A DNA stretch of 64,000 bases from Phytohabitans aurantiacus (lineage in GTDB: Bacteria > Actinomycetota > Actinomycetes > Mycobacteriales > Micromonosporaceae): assembly GCF_027923225.1 (NCBI RefSeq), contig NZ_BSDI01000001.1, positions 163,946-227,945 on the forward strand, read 5' to 3'. Shown one piece after another: positions 23,845 through 31,475 of this stretch (position 1 is its first letter; every line of letters starts with the position of its first letter). The notes under the pieces were generated by a model, which worked only from the letters and a program-made list of their open reading frames with translations, did not search any database and was not told the origin of the DNA. The position numbers were made by a program, and so were the translations under genes.

Positions 23845-25034
23845 GCTGCCCTCCGGTTGCGGCCCTTGGTGGTGCGGGCCAGGTGCTCGTCGACGTCCAG
23901 TAGCTGCTCGGCCCGGTACCACGAGATCGACCCGTCCCTCCATGGCGGATCGAGCCGCGGGAAGTCGGGGTTGGTCGCGCTGCGCCGGGCCCAGTCCCAC
24001 AGGTTCTGCGGCTTGACGCCCAGCTGGGCACAGGCTCGCTCGCGGTCCCACCACAGCACGCCGTCGTTGTCGCGCTGGGCCCGGCCAACCCGGCGCGGTA
24101 CGCGCCGTTCGGACCAGCCGCCGTGTCCGGCCGTCTCGGAGCCGACGCGGGCCTCCGGGCCGCGCCGGCGACGGTCGGCGGCCGCGATGGCATGCCACAG
24201 CCCGAACGGGCCGGCCAGCTCGCCGTACGACCACGCGTGACGCCGGCCCTCGTACCGGACGCGCTGGCGGCAGCCGCAGCCTTCGCCGGCGCAGCGGCAG
24301 GCGATGCTGATGCACGAGACGGTCCAGCGGCGGCGGGCCTGCTCGCGCACGGCGCCGTCGACCAGCTCCTGTTGGCTGCCGTAGTCCAGTTCCAGGGATC
24401 GGCGGCCGCATGCGGGGCACCGGTGGTCGACCGGGGCGACCGGGTCGCCGTCGACGTCCCGGGCGGCTCGTCGGGCGACTCGCAGGGCCCGCTGGAGCGC
24501 GACGTCGACGGCGGCCAGGGCGTCGACGTCGCGCACGTCGACGATCGCGCCGGCGGGGTCGCGCCACCAGATCACGCCGGCGACGGTGGCCACCCAGCAC
24601 GGGCGCGGGCCGTCGATGAACTCCAGGGCATCCAGCACCGCGGCGGCGCCGGCGCGGCCGCCGACGTAGGACGCGTGCAGGAACCCGGCGACCAGGCGGG
24701 CGGTCTCCAGCACCATGCCGTGCACGGTGGCGCGGGCGTCGATCACGCCCAGGCGGGCGCCGGCCCGGGTCGCCGGCGACGCGTACGCCGAGGTCGGCGC
24801 GAACTGGCGGGCCCCGTACGGCAGGTTGACCGGCGGGGCGAGCCGGTCGACGCGTTCGGCTGCGGCGACCTCGTCGAGCCGGGCCCGCTGGTCGTCGGAC
24901 AGCACCGGCATGGGCGCCGAGTCGCGGCCAGGTTCGACGAGCTCGTCGAGCCACCCCCACGCTGTGCGCAGGTCGATGATCGTGATCCGGATCTGCTCGA
25001 CCACGTACGGCGCCGAGTCGATCAGCCCGCTCAT
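23841..25034 (-). CDS. Zinc-ribbon and HTH-containing phage protein of unknown function
   Basis: The 397-residue protein has an all-helical N-terminal 190 residues with no family recognised. A cysteine cluster follows (HRCPACGRRSLELDYG and later CISIACRCAGEGCGCRQRVR, eight cysteines) that looks like a zinc ribbon, then a C-terminal winged-helix-like part (CAQLGVKPQNLWDWARRSAT, WYRAEQLLDVDEHLART). This combination suggests DNA binding with a homing or replication-related role. ATG 25034 overlaps the upstream stop as ATGA. Confidence 0.6.
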   Translation of the reverse strand: MSGLIDSAPYVVEQIRITIIDLRTAWGWLDELVEPGRDSAPMPVLSDDQRARLDEVAAAERVDRLAPPVNLPYGARQFAPTSAYASPATRAGARLGVIDARATVHGMVLETARLVAGFLHASYVGGRAGAAAVLDALEFIDGPRPCWVATVAGVIWWRDPAGAIVDVRDVDALAAVDVALQRALRVARRAARDVDGDPVAPVDHRCPACGRRSLELDYGSQQELVDGAVREQARRRWTVSCISIACRCAGEGCGCRQRVRYEGRRHAWSYGELAGPFGLWHAIAAADRRRRGPEARVGSETAGHGGWSERRVPRRVGRAQRDNDGVLWWDRERACAQLGVKPQNLWDWARRSATNPDFPRLDPPWRDGSISWYRAEQLLDVDEHLARTTKGRNRRAA

Positions 25035-25186
25035 GCCAGCCACGCCAGCACGGTCATGCCGACGACGAAGGCGATACACATCCCGGCGCCGGTGGCCATC
25101 CCGATGAGCAGGTGCACGAGCAGTGTCCGGGCCAAGGACCAGCTGGGTACCCGGACATGGACATCCAGGGTGATGGTCTTGGTCAT
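25031..25186 (-). CDS. Small single-pass membrane protein
   Basis: The product has 51 residues: a short beta-prone start (TKTITLDVHVRVP) and one or two hydrophobic stretches (LARTLLVHLLIGMATGAG, MCIAFVVGMTVLAWLA). ATG 25186 has an excellent AGGAGG. It overlaps neighbours by four bases on both sides. Unknown function; one of several tiny coupled membrane proteins in this operon. Confidence 0.6.
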   Translation of the reverse strand: MTKTITLDVHVRVPSWSLARTLLVHLLIGMATGAGMCIAFVVGMTVLAWLA

Positions 25187-26346
25187 GGGTCCTCCTGGGT
25201 AGGGCGATGTGCTCGACCACGGCGGCCTCTCCTGCGCCTGTTGCGGTTCGTCGTGGGCGGGCTCAGGGCAGGGCCTCCCGACCCGTCCCGATCCCGACCC
25301 GACCCGGTCAGGTCCGGCAGGCTGCCGATCTGCCGATTTCTGCCGGCTCCGGCAGGTTCGCCGCCTGGCGAGCGCTGTTGATCTTGGCTGGGTGCGAGCG
25401 TGGTCCGGCCGGCCGCCGGGTCGCCGGGCGCTGCGGGCGGTGTCGGGCTGGTGGCCCGGTCGCGGGGGTGCTGGGCGCGGTGTCCACCGGGCTGGCGGGT
25501 CGCGGCGGTGTTGCGTGCGCGGTGCTCGGCTGGCTGCCGGGTCGCGGTGGGCTTGCTGGGCGCGGTGTCCGCCGGGCTGGCGGGTCGCGTGGGCGGTGCG
25601 GGTAGAGCTGGTCGCGTGGTCCCGCTGGGTGCAGGGTCGCCGGGTGCTGGGGTCGCGTGGTCCGGCACGGTGCCGGGTCGCGGTGGTGTGGACATCGGAA
25701 CGGTGATGCCGTGCTCGGCGAGCAGCGCAACCGTCAGCTCGCCGTAGAACGGGGTCGCCGGCGCGGGCAGCGCGGCGAACGCGTCCGGGTTGTCGCCGCG
25801 GGCGCTGTTGCAGCCGCCGCAGCACACCCGCAGGTCGTCAGGACCCCGGGCGGCCTTGCCGGGGTACACGTGGTCGTAGGTGCCGGCGCGGCTGCCGCGC
25901 CTGGCTTTCCAGTCGACGACGCGGCCGCAGTAGCGGCAGCCGTCGCCATCACGGAGCCTGACCGGGATGGTCAACGCTGGGTTGCCGTTGTCGCGTTTTC
26001 TAGTCCGCTCCCATTCCTTCTCGGCGCGTAGCCGGATGTTGAACAGGTGCTCGCTGTCGTCGATCAGCAACCAGCCGCCGCCGTCGACGCGGGTCCAGTA
26101 GCCGGCACGCCTTGCCTGCTCGGCGCGTAGCTGCCAGTTCTGTCCGGCCACAAAGGACACCGTGGCGTCCGAGATGACGTAGTCGGTGTCGTACTGGGCG
26201 GAGTGCAAGGCGCATCGGTTGACGAATCCGAATAGGAGGTTGGCCAGGTCCTCGCGGAACACGTCGCCGTCTTGTGCTGGCCACGCCAATGGGCTCAGCA
26301 CCACCGGGTGGTTGCCGGCCGTGTCCGAGGACTTCAGCCACGTCAC
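25183..26346 (-). CDS. HNH endonuclease with helix-turn-helix-like N-terminus and disordered C-terminus
   Basis: In this 387-residue protein, residues 1-115 resemble the DNA-binding N-terminal part of phage replication-region proteins (DLANLLFGFVNRCALHSAQY, ARRAGYWTRVDGGGWLLID). Residues 130-190 hold the HNH core: GDGCRYCGRVVDWKARRG, GTYDHVYPG and RVCCGGCNSARGD. Residues 215-387 are Pro/Ala/Arg/Thr-rich low-complexity repeats, unusual for an endonuclease. GTG 26346 lies behind a G-rich site. Composition of the tail differs from the rest of the operon and may reflect repeat expansion. Confidence 0.7.
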   Translation of the reverse strand: MTWLKSSDTAGNHPVVLSPLAWPAQDGDVFREDLANLLFGFVNRCALHSAQYDTDYVISDATVSFVAGQNWQLRAEQARRAGYWTRVDGGGWLLIDDSEHLFNIRLRAEKEWERTRKRDNGNPALTIPVRLRDGDGCRYCGRVVDWKARRGSRAGTYDHVYPGKAARGPDDLRVCCGGCNSARGDNPDAFAALPAPATPFYGELTVALLAEHGITVPMSTPPRPGTVPDHATPAPGDPAPSGTTRPALPAPPTRPASPADTAPSKPTATRQPAEHRARNTAATRQPGGHRAQHPRDRATSPTPPAAPGDPAAGRTTLAPSQDQQRSPGGEPAGAGRNRQIGSLPDLTGSGRDRDGSGGPALSPPTTNRNRRRRGRRGRAHRPTQEDP

Positions 26347-26395
26347 CGCACCACCCCCCTAATGATCAACATCTATGGTTCCCCCCGATACGCCG

Positions 26396-26430
26396 CGGCC
26401 CGGCCGCTCCCACGGAAGACGGCCGGGCCG
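26396..26430 (-). terminator. Hairpin upstream of the HNH operon
   Basis: CGGCCCGGCCG (26396-26406) pairs perfectly with CGGCCGGGCCG (26420-26430). With the hairpin at 26463-26495 it forms a double terminator in the 155-bp gap between the LPXTG gene and the HNH gene on the minus strand. No poly-T follows, as is common in high-GC actinobacteria. A new promoter for the late genes is probably located between this hairpin and 26346. Confidence 0.55.
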
Positions 26431-26462
26431 GGCAGCTGCGCGCGGCTGGTGCTGGGCGGGAA

Positions 26463-26495
26463 GGGCCCGGCGGCAGGGAAGTCGCCGCCGGGCCC
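26463..26495 (-). terminator. Strong hairpin after the LPXTG gene
   Basis: GGGCCCGGCGGC (26463-26474) pairs with GCCGCCGGGCCC (26484-26495), a perfect 12-bp stem with nine-base loop, seven bases after the LPXTG gene stop. It would end the upstream (early) transcript and separate it from the late genes. Confidence 0.65.
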
Positions 26496-26501
26496 CAGTC
26501 G

Positions 26502-26894
26502 TCAGGCCACGTACCGCCGGCGGCGGCGTCCGATGGCAATCGCCAGCACGCCGATCAGGACCAGCACCGCGCCGAGCGTGCCGACCGCCCACACCGCCGT
26601 ACCGGTCTGCGGCAGGTCGCTGCCACCGTCCGGCGGCGCCGTGCCCGTCGACGGGGACGCGGCCGGATCGGTGGCCGACGGCGTCGGGTCGACGCCCGCG
26701 GTCACGGTCGGCTCCACGGTGGCCGACGGCTCCGGCGACGCGCTGACGGTCGGCTCGGCCGACGCGGTCGCGGACGGCGAGCTGCTCGGGTCGCCGATGG
26801 GCTCCGTCGCTACGGCCGGTGCGGTCAGCGCCATCACCACGGCGGCCGCGAGCGCGACCATGACGAGCACGCCGGCCTGGATCTTGCGGATCAA
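26502..26894 (-). CDS. Secreted LPXTG-type surface protein
   Basis: The 130-residue protein has a signal peptide (residues 1-29, basic start then VLVMVALAAAVVMALTAPAV), a Ser/Pro/Thr/Ala-rich stalk (31-92), LPQTG at 94-98, a membrane helix (AVWAVGTLGAVLVLIGVLAI) and a basic tail GRRRRR. This is a complete sortase sorting signal, so the host sortase should attach the protein to the wall. The stalk is short and low-complexity with no recognised domain. ATG 26894 overlaps the upstream stop (ATGA region). A wall-bound product from a prophage suggests superinfection exclusion or altered surface; that is inference. Confidence 0.8.
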   Translation of the reverse strand: MIRKIQAGVLVMVALAAAVVMALTAPAVATEPIGDPSSSPSATASAEPTVSASPEPSATVEPTVTAGVDPTPSATDPAASPSTGTAPPDGGSDLPQTGTAVWAVGTLGAVLVLIGVLAIAIGRRRRRYVA

Positions 26895-27259
26895 GATGTC
26901 TCCTCGGATCGGGTTGCCCCCGCCGCAGACGCGGCCGGGGAGTCTGTAGGCGTGCCCCAGGTGTCGGCCTCGGCGAGCGCGAGCGCCTCCTGCGCGCGGG
27001 CCTCATCGAGGAGCCGGGCGCCGAGCTGGGTGAGCCGGTAGGCGCGGACGCCGTACTGGTCGGCCTGGTCCTCGTCGACCAGGTCGACCAGCTGCCACCG
27101 TTTGAAGGGCCGCAGCCGCTGAGTGGCTCGCCGGCGCATCACTGGCGGGCCTGGGTCGACCTCGAAGTCCGGTGCCGTGAACCGCGGATCGTGTTCGACG
27201 CGGCCCTGCTCGACCGCGACCAGCATGGTCACGTCGTCGGCGTTGAGCGTGATCTCCAT
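26891..27259 (-). CDS. Small winged-helix-like protein of unknown function
   Basis: The 122-residue product has MEITLNADDVTMLVAVEQGR at the start, and RPFKRWQLVDLVDEDQADQY then RAYRLTQLGARLLDEARAQE in the middle, where the last part looks like the wing and final helix of a winged-helix fold (RLTxxG pattern). The tail is Ala/Thr/Ser-rich. ATG 27259 follows GGAGGTG. It may be a DNA-binding regulator of the neighbouring genes. Confidence 0.55.
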   Translation of the reverse strand: MEITLNADDVTMLVAVEQGRVEHDPRFTAPDFEVDPGPPVMRRRATQRLRPFKRWQLVDLVDEDQADQYGVRAYRLTQLGARLLDEARAQEALALAEADTWGTPTDSPAASAAGATRSEETS

Positions 27260-27279
27260 TCGGGCACCTCCATCGGGTC

Positions 27280-27519
27280 TCATGCCGCGTCGGCCGTACG
27301 CCGCGGCGGCGGGTGTTTGACCGGCACCAGGTAGCGGCCGTCGATCGACTCGCACAGCCGCCGCCGGCGTGCTTCGGTCACCGCCGGGTCCTCCGCCACC
27401 CGGCGCAGCAACGCCGGCCGGTCCACGAGTACCGGGCGCGGCAGGTCGGGCAGCGGGGGCGGTCCGAACCGCTCGGCCAGCAGCGCGTCGAGCAGCTCCT
27501 GACGCGCGGCGCGGTCCAT
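27280..27519 (-). CDS. Small basic phage protein
   Basis: A protein of 79 residues, helical at the start (ARQELLDALLAERFGPPPLP) with basic middle (EARRRRLCESIDGRYLVPVK). Start ATG 27519 lies just after the upstream stop (27523). No family recognised. Confidence 0.5.
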   Translation of the reverse strand: MDRAARQELLDALLAERFGPPPLPDLPRPVLVDRPALLRRVAEDPAVTEARRRRLCESIDGRYLVPVKHPPPRRTADAA

Positions 27520-27522
27520 CGG

Positions 27523-28431
27523 TCACTGCCTTGCGGTGAGCCGGGCCAGCTGCGAAGGACGACCGGCCGGTGTAGCGCGCACGGCGTCCCAGTCGATCGC
27601 GGGATGCTCCGCGAGCACGTCCAGGTCAGCCTGCCGGTACAGGGCCACCTCGGGCCGGTCGCGGCGACGCTGCCACGGGCCCAGCACGTACGTGGTGGGC
27701 TTGAGCCACCCGGCCCGGATCAGGTGGTCCACATCGGACCGTCGCACCCGGAAGTAGGCGGCGACCCGGTCAGCGGTGTGGAGCCGGCCGCGCTCGATGG
27801 CCTTGTCGAGCGCGCTCCTGTCGTTGAACGTCTCCAGCGTGCGGCCGCAGTACAGCGGGTGGTCCTTGTACGTGCCAACGCATGGGAGCAGGTCCATGTT
27901 GGACAGCTCCAGCACCGCGCCGGTGTGCACGTCGACGCCGAAGCGTTCGGACAGCAGCTCGGCGGCGCGGACCGCGCCGACGTCGGGCACCGAACCGACC
28001 GCGGCACGGATCTCGCCGGCCCGCGCGGTGAGCGCGGCGACGGTCGCAGCCGACCAGCCGCGGGCCGCGTCCCGCGGTGGGATCAGCCCGGCGGCCAGCG
28101 CCCGGTCGAACTGGAAGACGTGCAGGCCCAGCTCGTCCTGAAGCTGCTGCGGCCCGTACCCGCCGGGCGGCCCGGCCGGTCCGGTCCGGGCGGCCTCGCC
28201 GGCGTCGGTGGTGCGCCACTCGACGCCGGCGTCGTCCTCCTCCACCCAGCCTGCGGCCTCCAGCTCGCGCACCCGCGCGGTCACCGTCTGCCGGGTCTGC
28301 CACTCCGTAGGCGCGTTCGGGAAAAGCAGGATGACGTCCAGCGCCGGCGCCGTGATGTCGGTGAGCACCTGCGCGTTCGCGATCGCGTCGAGCAACGCGC
28401 GGCGGGTCTTGGTCGGGTACAGCTCAGCCAT
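27523..28431 (-). CDS. Multi-HTH DNA-binding protein of the early region
   Basis: In this 302-residue protein residues 1-85 look like a winged helix (TKTRRALLDAIANAQVLTDI, QTRQTVTARVRELEAAGWVE), the second part (LQDELGLHVFQFDRALAAGL) like another helix-turn-helix, and residues 210-260 (RLHTADRVAAYFRVRRSDVD, HLIRAGWLKPTTY) like a MerR-type or excisionase-like wHTH. Repeated HTH units suggest a phage replication initiator or transcription factor. ATG 28431 has GAGGAG. Confidence 0.6.
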   Translation of the reverse strand: MAELYPTKTRRALLDAIANAQVLTDITAPALDVILLFPNAPTEWQTRQTVTARVRELEAAGWVEEDDAGVEWRTTDAGEAARTGPAGPPGGYGPQQLQDELGLHVFQFDRALAAGLIPPRDAARGWSAATVAALTARAGEIRAAVGSVPDVGAVRAAELLSERFGVDVHTGAVLELSNMDLLPCVGTYKDHPLYCGRTLETFNDRSALDKAIERGRLHTADRVAAYFRVRRSDVDHLIRAGWLKPTTYVLGPWQRRRDRPEVALYRQADLDVLAEHPAIDWDAVRATPAGRPSQLARLTARQ

Positions 28432-28436
28432 GCTGA

Positions 28437-28916
28437 TCACTCCTCGTCGTCGCGTTCGCCCAGGACCGCCCGGTCGCGCTCCCTGCCAGCCGCGGCGAGC
28501 AGCTCGCGGCGGGGATCGCGGGAGGTTCGTGGGGTCCGTGGGCGGCGGTGGATGCTGTTCTTGCGCGGCCGCTGGCACCACCGGCACGGCGCCGCCGGCT
28601 TGCCGGACCAATCGCGGGTCTCGTCGGCCGGGTCCGCCTCGTAGTCGTGCGGCGCCTTCGGGTCCGGACGTTCCGCCGGCGCGGCCGCAGCAGTCGTGTC
28701 GGTGGCCGCGTCGAGCGGCAAGGCGGTCTGGCCGGGCTGCGCCGCGACGAACGCGGCGCGGGGCAGCAGCGGAAGCGCCACGCCAGCGCGGGCAATCCGC
28801 AGCCGGCGCCGGCACTTCGGGCCGCGATGCAGCGCCTTGGACAGCGGGTCGCGCAACGGCTGCCCGCAATCCAGACACTCCACATCGGACACCCAAGGTC
28901 CCCGGCCGACCGCCAT
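28437..28916 (-). CDS. Small zinc-finger protein (DUF6011-like)
   Basis: There are 159 residues from ATG 28916. Residues 10-40 (VECLDCGQPLRDPLSKALHR, GPKCRRRL) hold three cysteines and a histidine like the small zinc-binding module of DUF6011 proteins; a second pair is PCRWCQRPRKNS in the C-terminal half. The rest is disordered and Ala/Pro/Arg-rich. Function unknown; common in actinophages. Confidence 0.55.
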   Translation of the reverse strand: MAVGRGPWVSDVECLDCGQPLRDPLSKALHRGPKCRRRLRIARAGVALPLLPRAAFVAAQPGQTALPLDAATDTTAAAAPAERPDPKAPHDYEADPADETRDWSGKPAAPCRWCQRPRKNSIHRRPRTPRTSRDPRRELLAAAGRERDRAVLGERDDEE

Positions 28917-28921
28917 GACGC

Positions 28922-29194
28922 TCACCCCCGCCCGGTCGCCGGCCACGCGTACCGGTGCACCGGCGTCGCCCGCTGCGAATGCGCCGCCGGCCGGGCCAAC
29001 TCGGCCAGCCGGAACGCATCGTCAGCCGCGGCGCCCGGCGGCCGGTGCCGGCCGGCGTACCCGCCGACGTCGACGAGCTGGGCACGCCGCCGGCGGCGCA
29101 CGACCACCAGCACCGCCCAGCCGGTCACGTTCGCACCGATCAGCGCGGCCGCCGGCACCGCGAGCAGCGTCTGCACATCAACCACGCCAACCAC
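28922..29194 (-). CDS. Small membrane protein
   Basis: The 90-residue protein has one hydrophobic helix (LLAVPAAALIGANVTGWAVL, residues 10-30) followed by basic RRRRRAQ, then a cytoplasmic tail. Its start overlaps the upstream gene by 17 bases. No family recognised. Confidence 0.5.
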   Translation of the reverse strand: MVGVVDVQTLLAVPAAALIGANVTGWAVLVVVRRRRRAQLVDVGGYAGRHRPPGAAADDAFRLAELARPAAHSQRATPVHRYAWPATGRG

Positions 29195-29513
29195 CCGCCC
29201 GCTGCCGCAACTGGCGGTTGACGGCGGCCGCGGACACGCCGCGCTGGCCCGCCGCTGGCGGCTCCTGGTCGCCTATCACGTGGTGCCCGTCCGGCTGCCA
29301 CCGCTCGGCCGTCAGCGTCGCCAGGTGCTGCACCGTCGACCGCCGATCCGGCGGCGCCGAGCGCACCGCCAGGTCGACCAGGTCGGCCAGGATTTGCGCG
29401 ATGTTGGCGTCGTCGTCGCGGCGGCGGGCCCGCACCGCCAGGCCGACGGTCACGGCGCCGACCAACGCACCGGCCAGGGCCGCGATGACCGCGACCGTCA
29501 CGTTCAGCACCAC
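29178..29513 (-). CDS. Small membrane protein with charged C-terminal region
   Basis: There are 111 residues from GTG 29513 (GTG 29510 also possible), with GAGGAGG upstream. One N-terminal membrane helix (VTVAVIAALAGALVGAVTVG) precedes an ARRRDDD switch and a helical region (ANIAQILADLVDLAVR). It overlaps the sigma factor stop by ten bases. A membrane protein coupled to a sigma factor could be an anti-sigma regulator, but no anti-sigma motif is visible. Confidence 0.5.
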   Translation of the reverse strand: MVLNVTVAVIAALAGALVGAVTVGLAVRARRRDDDANIAQILADLVDLAVRSAPPDRRSTVQHLATLTAERWQPDGHHVIGDQEPPAAGQRGVSAAAVNRQLRQRAGGWRG

Positions 29514-30151
29514 GGTGCCTCCTCGAAGCCGTCGGGCAGCAGCCGCGCCAGCGCGCGGAGCGCCCGGTACTGGAGGGCCTTGATCGCGCCCTCTTTCTTG
29601 CCCATCGCCGCCGCGGTCTCGGACACCGAGTAGCCGTCCAGGAAGCGCCGGACGATGCACTCCTGCTGCTCGGGGTTGAGCCGTGCGACGGCGTCCAGCA
29701 GGGTGAGGTTGGTGATGTGGTCGACCACGGCCGTCTCGGGTGAGCCCTCCGGGCCGCGGGCCTCCCGGTCGACGTCGAACATGTCGCCGGTGGTGACCTC
29801 CAGCCGGTACCGGGCCGACTTGAAGCGGTCCGCGACCAGGTTCCGGGCGATCGTCACGAACCAGGCGCCCGGGTCGCGGCCCTGCCAGGTGAAGGAGCCG
29901 ATCCGGCGCAGGGCGCGCAGGAACGTGTCCTGCGTCAGGTCCTCTGCCACCTGCCGGTTCCCCCCGGTCCGGAAGTACACGAACCGGAACACGACGTCCT
30001 GATACCGGCTGTAGATCGTGCCGAACGCGTCCCGGTCGCCGGCCTGGGCCGCCACGATCAGCGCCCACACCTCGGCGTGCGCACCGGTCGGCTCGTCGAC
30101 AGGTCCGGCCTGCACCGGCACCACCGACGGCGCCGCCACCGCGGCGGTCAC
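29504..30151 (-). CDS. Prophage ECF sigma factor, BldN-like
   Basis: The product has 215 residues. Region 2 includes DAFGTIYSRYQDVVFRFVYF, DLTQDTFLRALRRIGSFTWQ and GRDPGAWFVTIARNLVADRF; region 4 has LNPEQQECIVRRFLDGYSVS and ETAAAMGKKEGAIKALQYRA. From memory the FTWQGRD-AWFVTIARNLVAD and FKSARYRLEVTTGD stretches closely match sigma-BldN of streptomycetes (a regulator of aerial development). The N-terminal pro-region of BldN is missing here: only about 28 residues precede region 2. GTG 30151 overlaps the upstream stop. It sits at the top of the leftward operon and may redirect host RNA polymerase to phage promoters. Confidence 0.85.
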   Translation of the reverse strand: MTAAVAAPSVVPVQAGPVDEPTGAHAEVWALIVAAQAGDRDAFGTIYSRYQDVVFRFVYFRTGGNRQVAEDLTQDTFLRALRRIGSFTWQGRDPGAWFVTIARNLVADRFKSARYRLEVTTGDMFDVDREARGPEGSPETAVVDHITNLTLLDAVARLNPEQQECIVRRFLDGYSVSETAAAMGKKEGAIKALQYRALRALARLLPDGFEEAPWC

Positions 30152-30255
30152 CGGGCACCCGCCCGCACGCACAGGGCCAGGAACAGGGCCACGGCGATCA
30201 GGCCACCGGCCTCCGGCGCGGCCTCGCGCACCCCGGCGACGATCGCGGCGATCAC
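30148..30255 (-). CDS. 35-residue membrane peptide coupled to the sigma factor
   Basis: GTG 30255 overlaps the upstream stop and TGA at 30148-30150 overlaps the sigma factor start (GTGA on both sides). The peptide is a single hydrophobic helix (AGGLIAVALFLALCVRAGA) with a charged amphipathic start. Found by reading the strand between the two larger genes. Could be a membrane partner of the sigma factor or simply a spacer peptide that couples translation. Confidence 0.5.
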   Translation of the reverse strand: MIAAIVAGVREAAPEAGGLIAVALFLALCVRAGAR

Positions 30256-31079
30256 GCGGCCACCGCCAACGCCCGGCCCGCGCGCTCCGGCCAAGCGAGG
30301 GACCCGATGTCGTCCGCGAGCGGCGCCGGCAGCAGACCGGCGACGTCGACCGTGCACCGCAAGTTCAGCGTCCAGGGGTGGTCCCGGCCGGCGCAGGTGA
30401 CCCGGCGGACCACGCCGCGCTGCTTGCGGATCGTCGACCGCAGCGTGTCGGCGACGCCGAGCTGCGCTGCCCACGCGACGACGGCGGCCTCGTCGGGCAG
30501 GTCGACCTGCAGCACCCAACCGTCGGGCGACACGTCCACGTGCGCCGGCGGCGGGCACCCGGCCTCCAGCGCGCTAGTTACCGCCGCCCACCGGTCGACG
30601 CGCCGCTGCGCCTGGTCCTCGTCGACGAGCACCACCGCGGCGGCGCCGACCGGCTCCGGTACGGGTACCGGGCGCACGTACGCCGGCGCGACCGCGGCGA
30701 CCGCCGCGAGCCGCTCGGCCGGGTCCGGCAGGTACTCCTCGCCCAGCCGCGTCAGGTCAGCCAGGTCGTCGACGGCGCCGGCCTGCTCGCCCTCGCCGCC
30801 GCCCGGGCCCTGCGGGTCCTGCGCGGTCAGGCGGACATGGATGTGCATCCACAGCACCCACGACGTCGCCCGCACACCGCCGTCAACGTGCTCGATCAGC
30901 ACCTCCTCATCGGATGCGCCGAGCACGACCAGCCACCGCCGCAGGTCGCCGATCGACTCCAACTCCAGGTGCAGATGCGCATCGGCCGGCTCCGGAGCGA
31001 ACCGGATGCCGCGCGGGGTCGGCTCGGCGAGCGCGATCGTCTTCAGCAGGGCGCGCCGGAACTCGCTGGGCAGCCTCAT
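30252..31079 (-). CDS. Early-region protein of unknown function
   Basis: The 275-residue product, acidic and helix/sheet mixed, begins RLPSEFRRALLKTIALAEPT, has a beta-rich segment (DAHLHLELESIGDLRRWLVV, ATSWVLWMHIHVRLTAQDPQ) at 30-90, a low-complexity GGGEGEQ loop, and a repeated beta motif at about 175-210 (PPPAHVDVSPDGWVLQVDLP) similar to the first one, suggesting an internal duplication. No family recognised. ATG 31079 overlaps the previous stop. Confidence 0.55.
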   Translation of the reverse strand: MRLPSEFRRALLKTIALAEPTPRGIRFAPEPADAHLHLELESIGDLRRWLVVLGASDEEVLIEHVDGGVRATSWVLWMHIHVRLTAQDPQGPGGGEGEQAGAVDDLADLTRLGEEYLPDPAERLAAVAAVAPAYVRPVPVPEPVGAAAVVLVDEDQAQRRVDRWAAVTSALEAGCPPPAHVDVSPDGWVLQVDLPDEAAVVAWAAQLGVADTLRSTIRKQRGVVRRVTCAGRDHPWTLNLRCTVDVAGLLPAPLADDIGSLAWPERAGRALAVAA

Positions 31080-31405
31080 CGCGCACCGCCATCCCCGCGC
31101 CGGGCGCGCTTGCTCGCGGGTACCACGGTCACCTCGTACGGCACGCCCTCCGCGTGCCTGGAAGCCAGCAGCCGGAACCGCTCGGCCAGAATCTGGTCCG
31201 AGTCGCTCCACAGCTGGTCCGTCGTCATCAGGCCCAAGGGCTGCCCGTCACGGGTCGACATCGTGTAGAGGTGGCGCTCGATCGGCTGGACCGTGGCGCC
31301 GTAGGCCACGATCTGCAACATCAGCGAGCCGGTCACGTTGATGACCACCCCGTCCGGCGCGCCCTGGGGCAGCGTCACCGGCGGGTGATCAGTACCGTTG
31401 GTCAT
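31076..31405 (-). CDS. Small early protein of unknown function
   Basis: The product has 109 residues. Start ATG 31405 is preceded by AAGGA; an in-frame TTG at 31414 is possible. A beta-prone first half (APDGVVINVTGSLMLQIVAY) precedes a helix and a basic end (VVPASKRARRGDGGAR). Nothing is recognised. It is the first sizeable gene of the coupled leftward operon. Confidence 0.5.
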   Translation of the reverse strand: MTNGTDHPPVTLPQGAPDGVVINVTGSLMLQIVAYGATVQPIERHLYTMSTRDGQPLGLMTTDQLWSDSDQILAERFRLLASRHAEGVPYEVTVVPASKRARRGDGGAR

Positions 31406-31475
31406 CGAAACCAAGTCCTTTCCTGGATCGGGTTCTCTGGCCCTCGCGCGGGTGCCACCGTCGCGAGGGCCGCTC

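Noticed and set aside
26391..26462. Tiny leader peptide starting at ATG on the minus strand near 26370
   Set aside because: Nine codons with no ribosome site and no attenuator-like codon pattern; not supportable.
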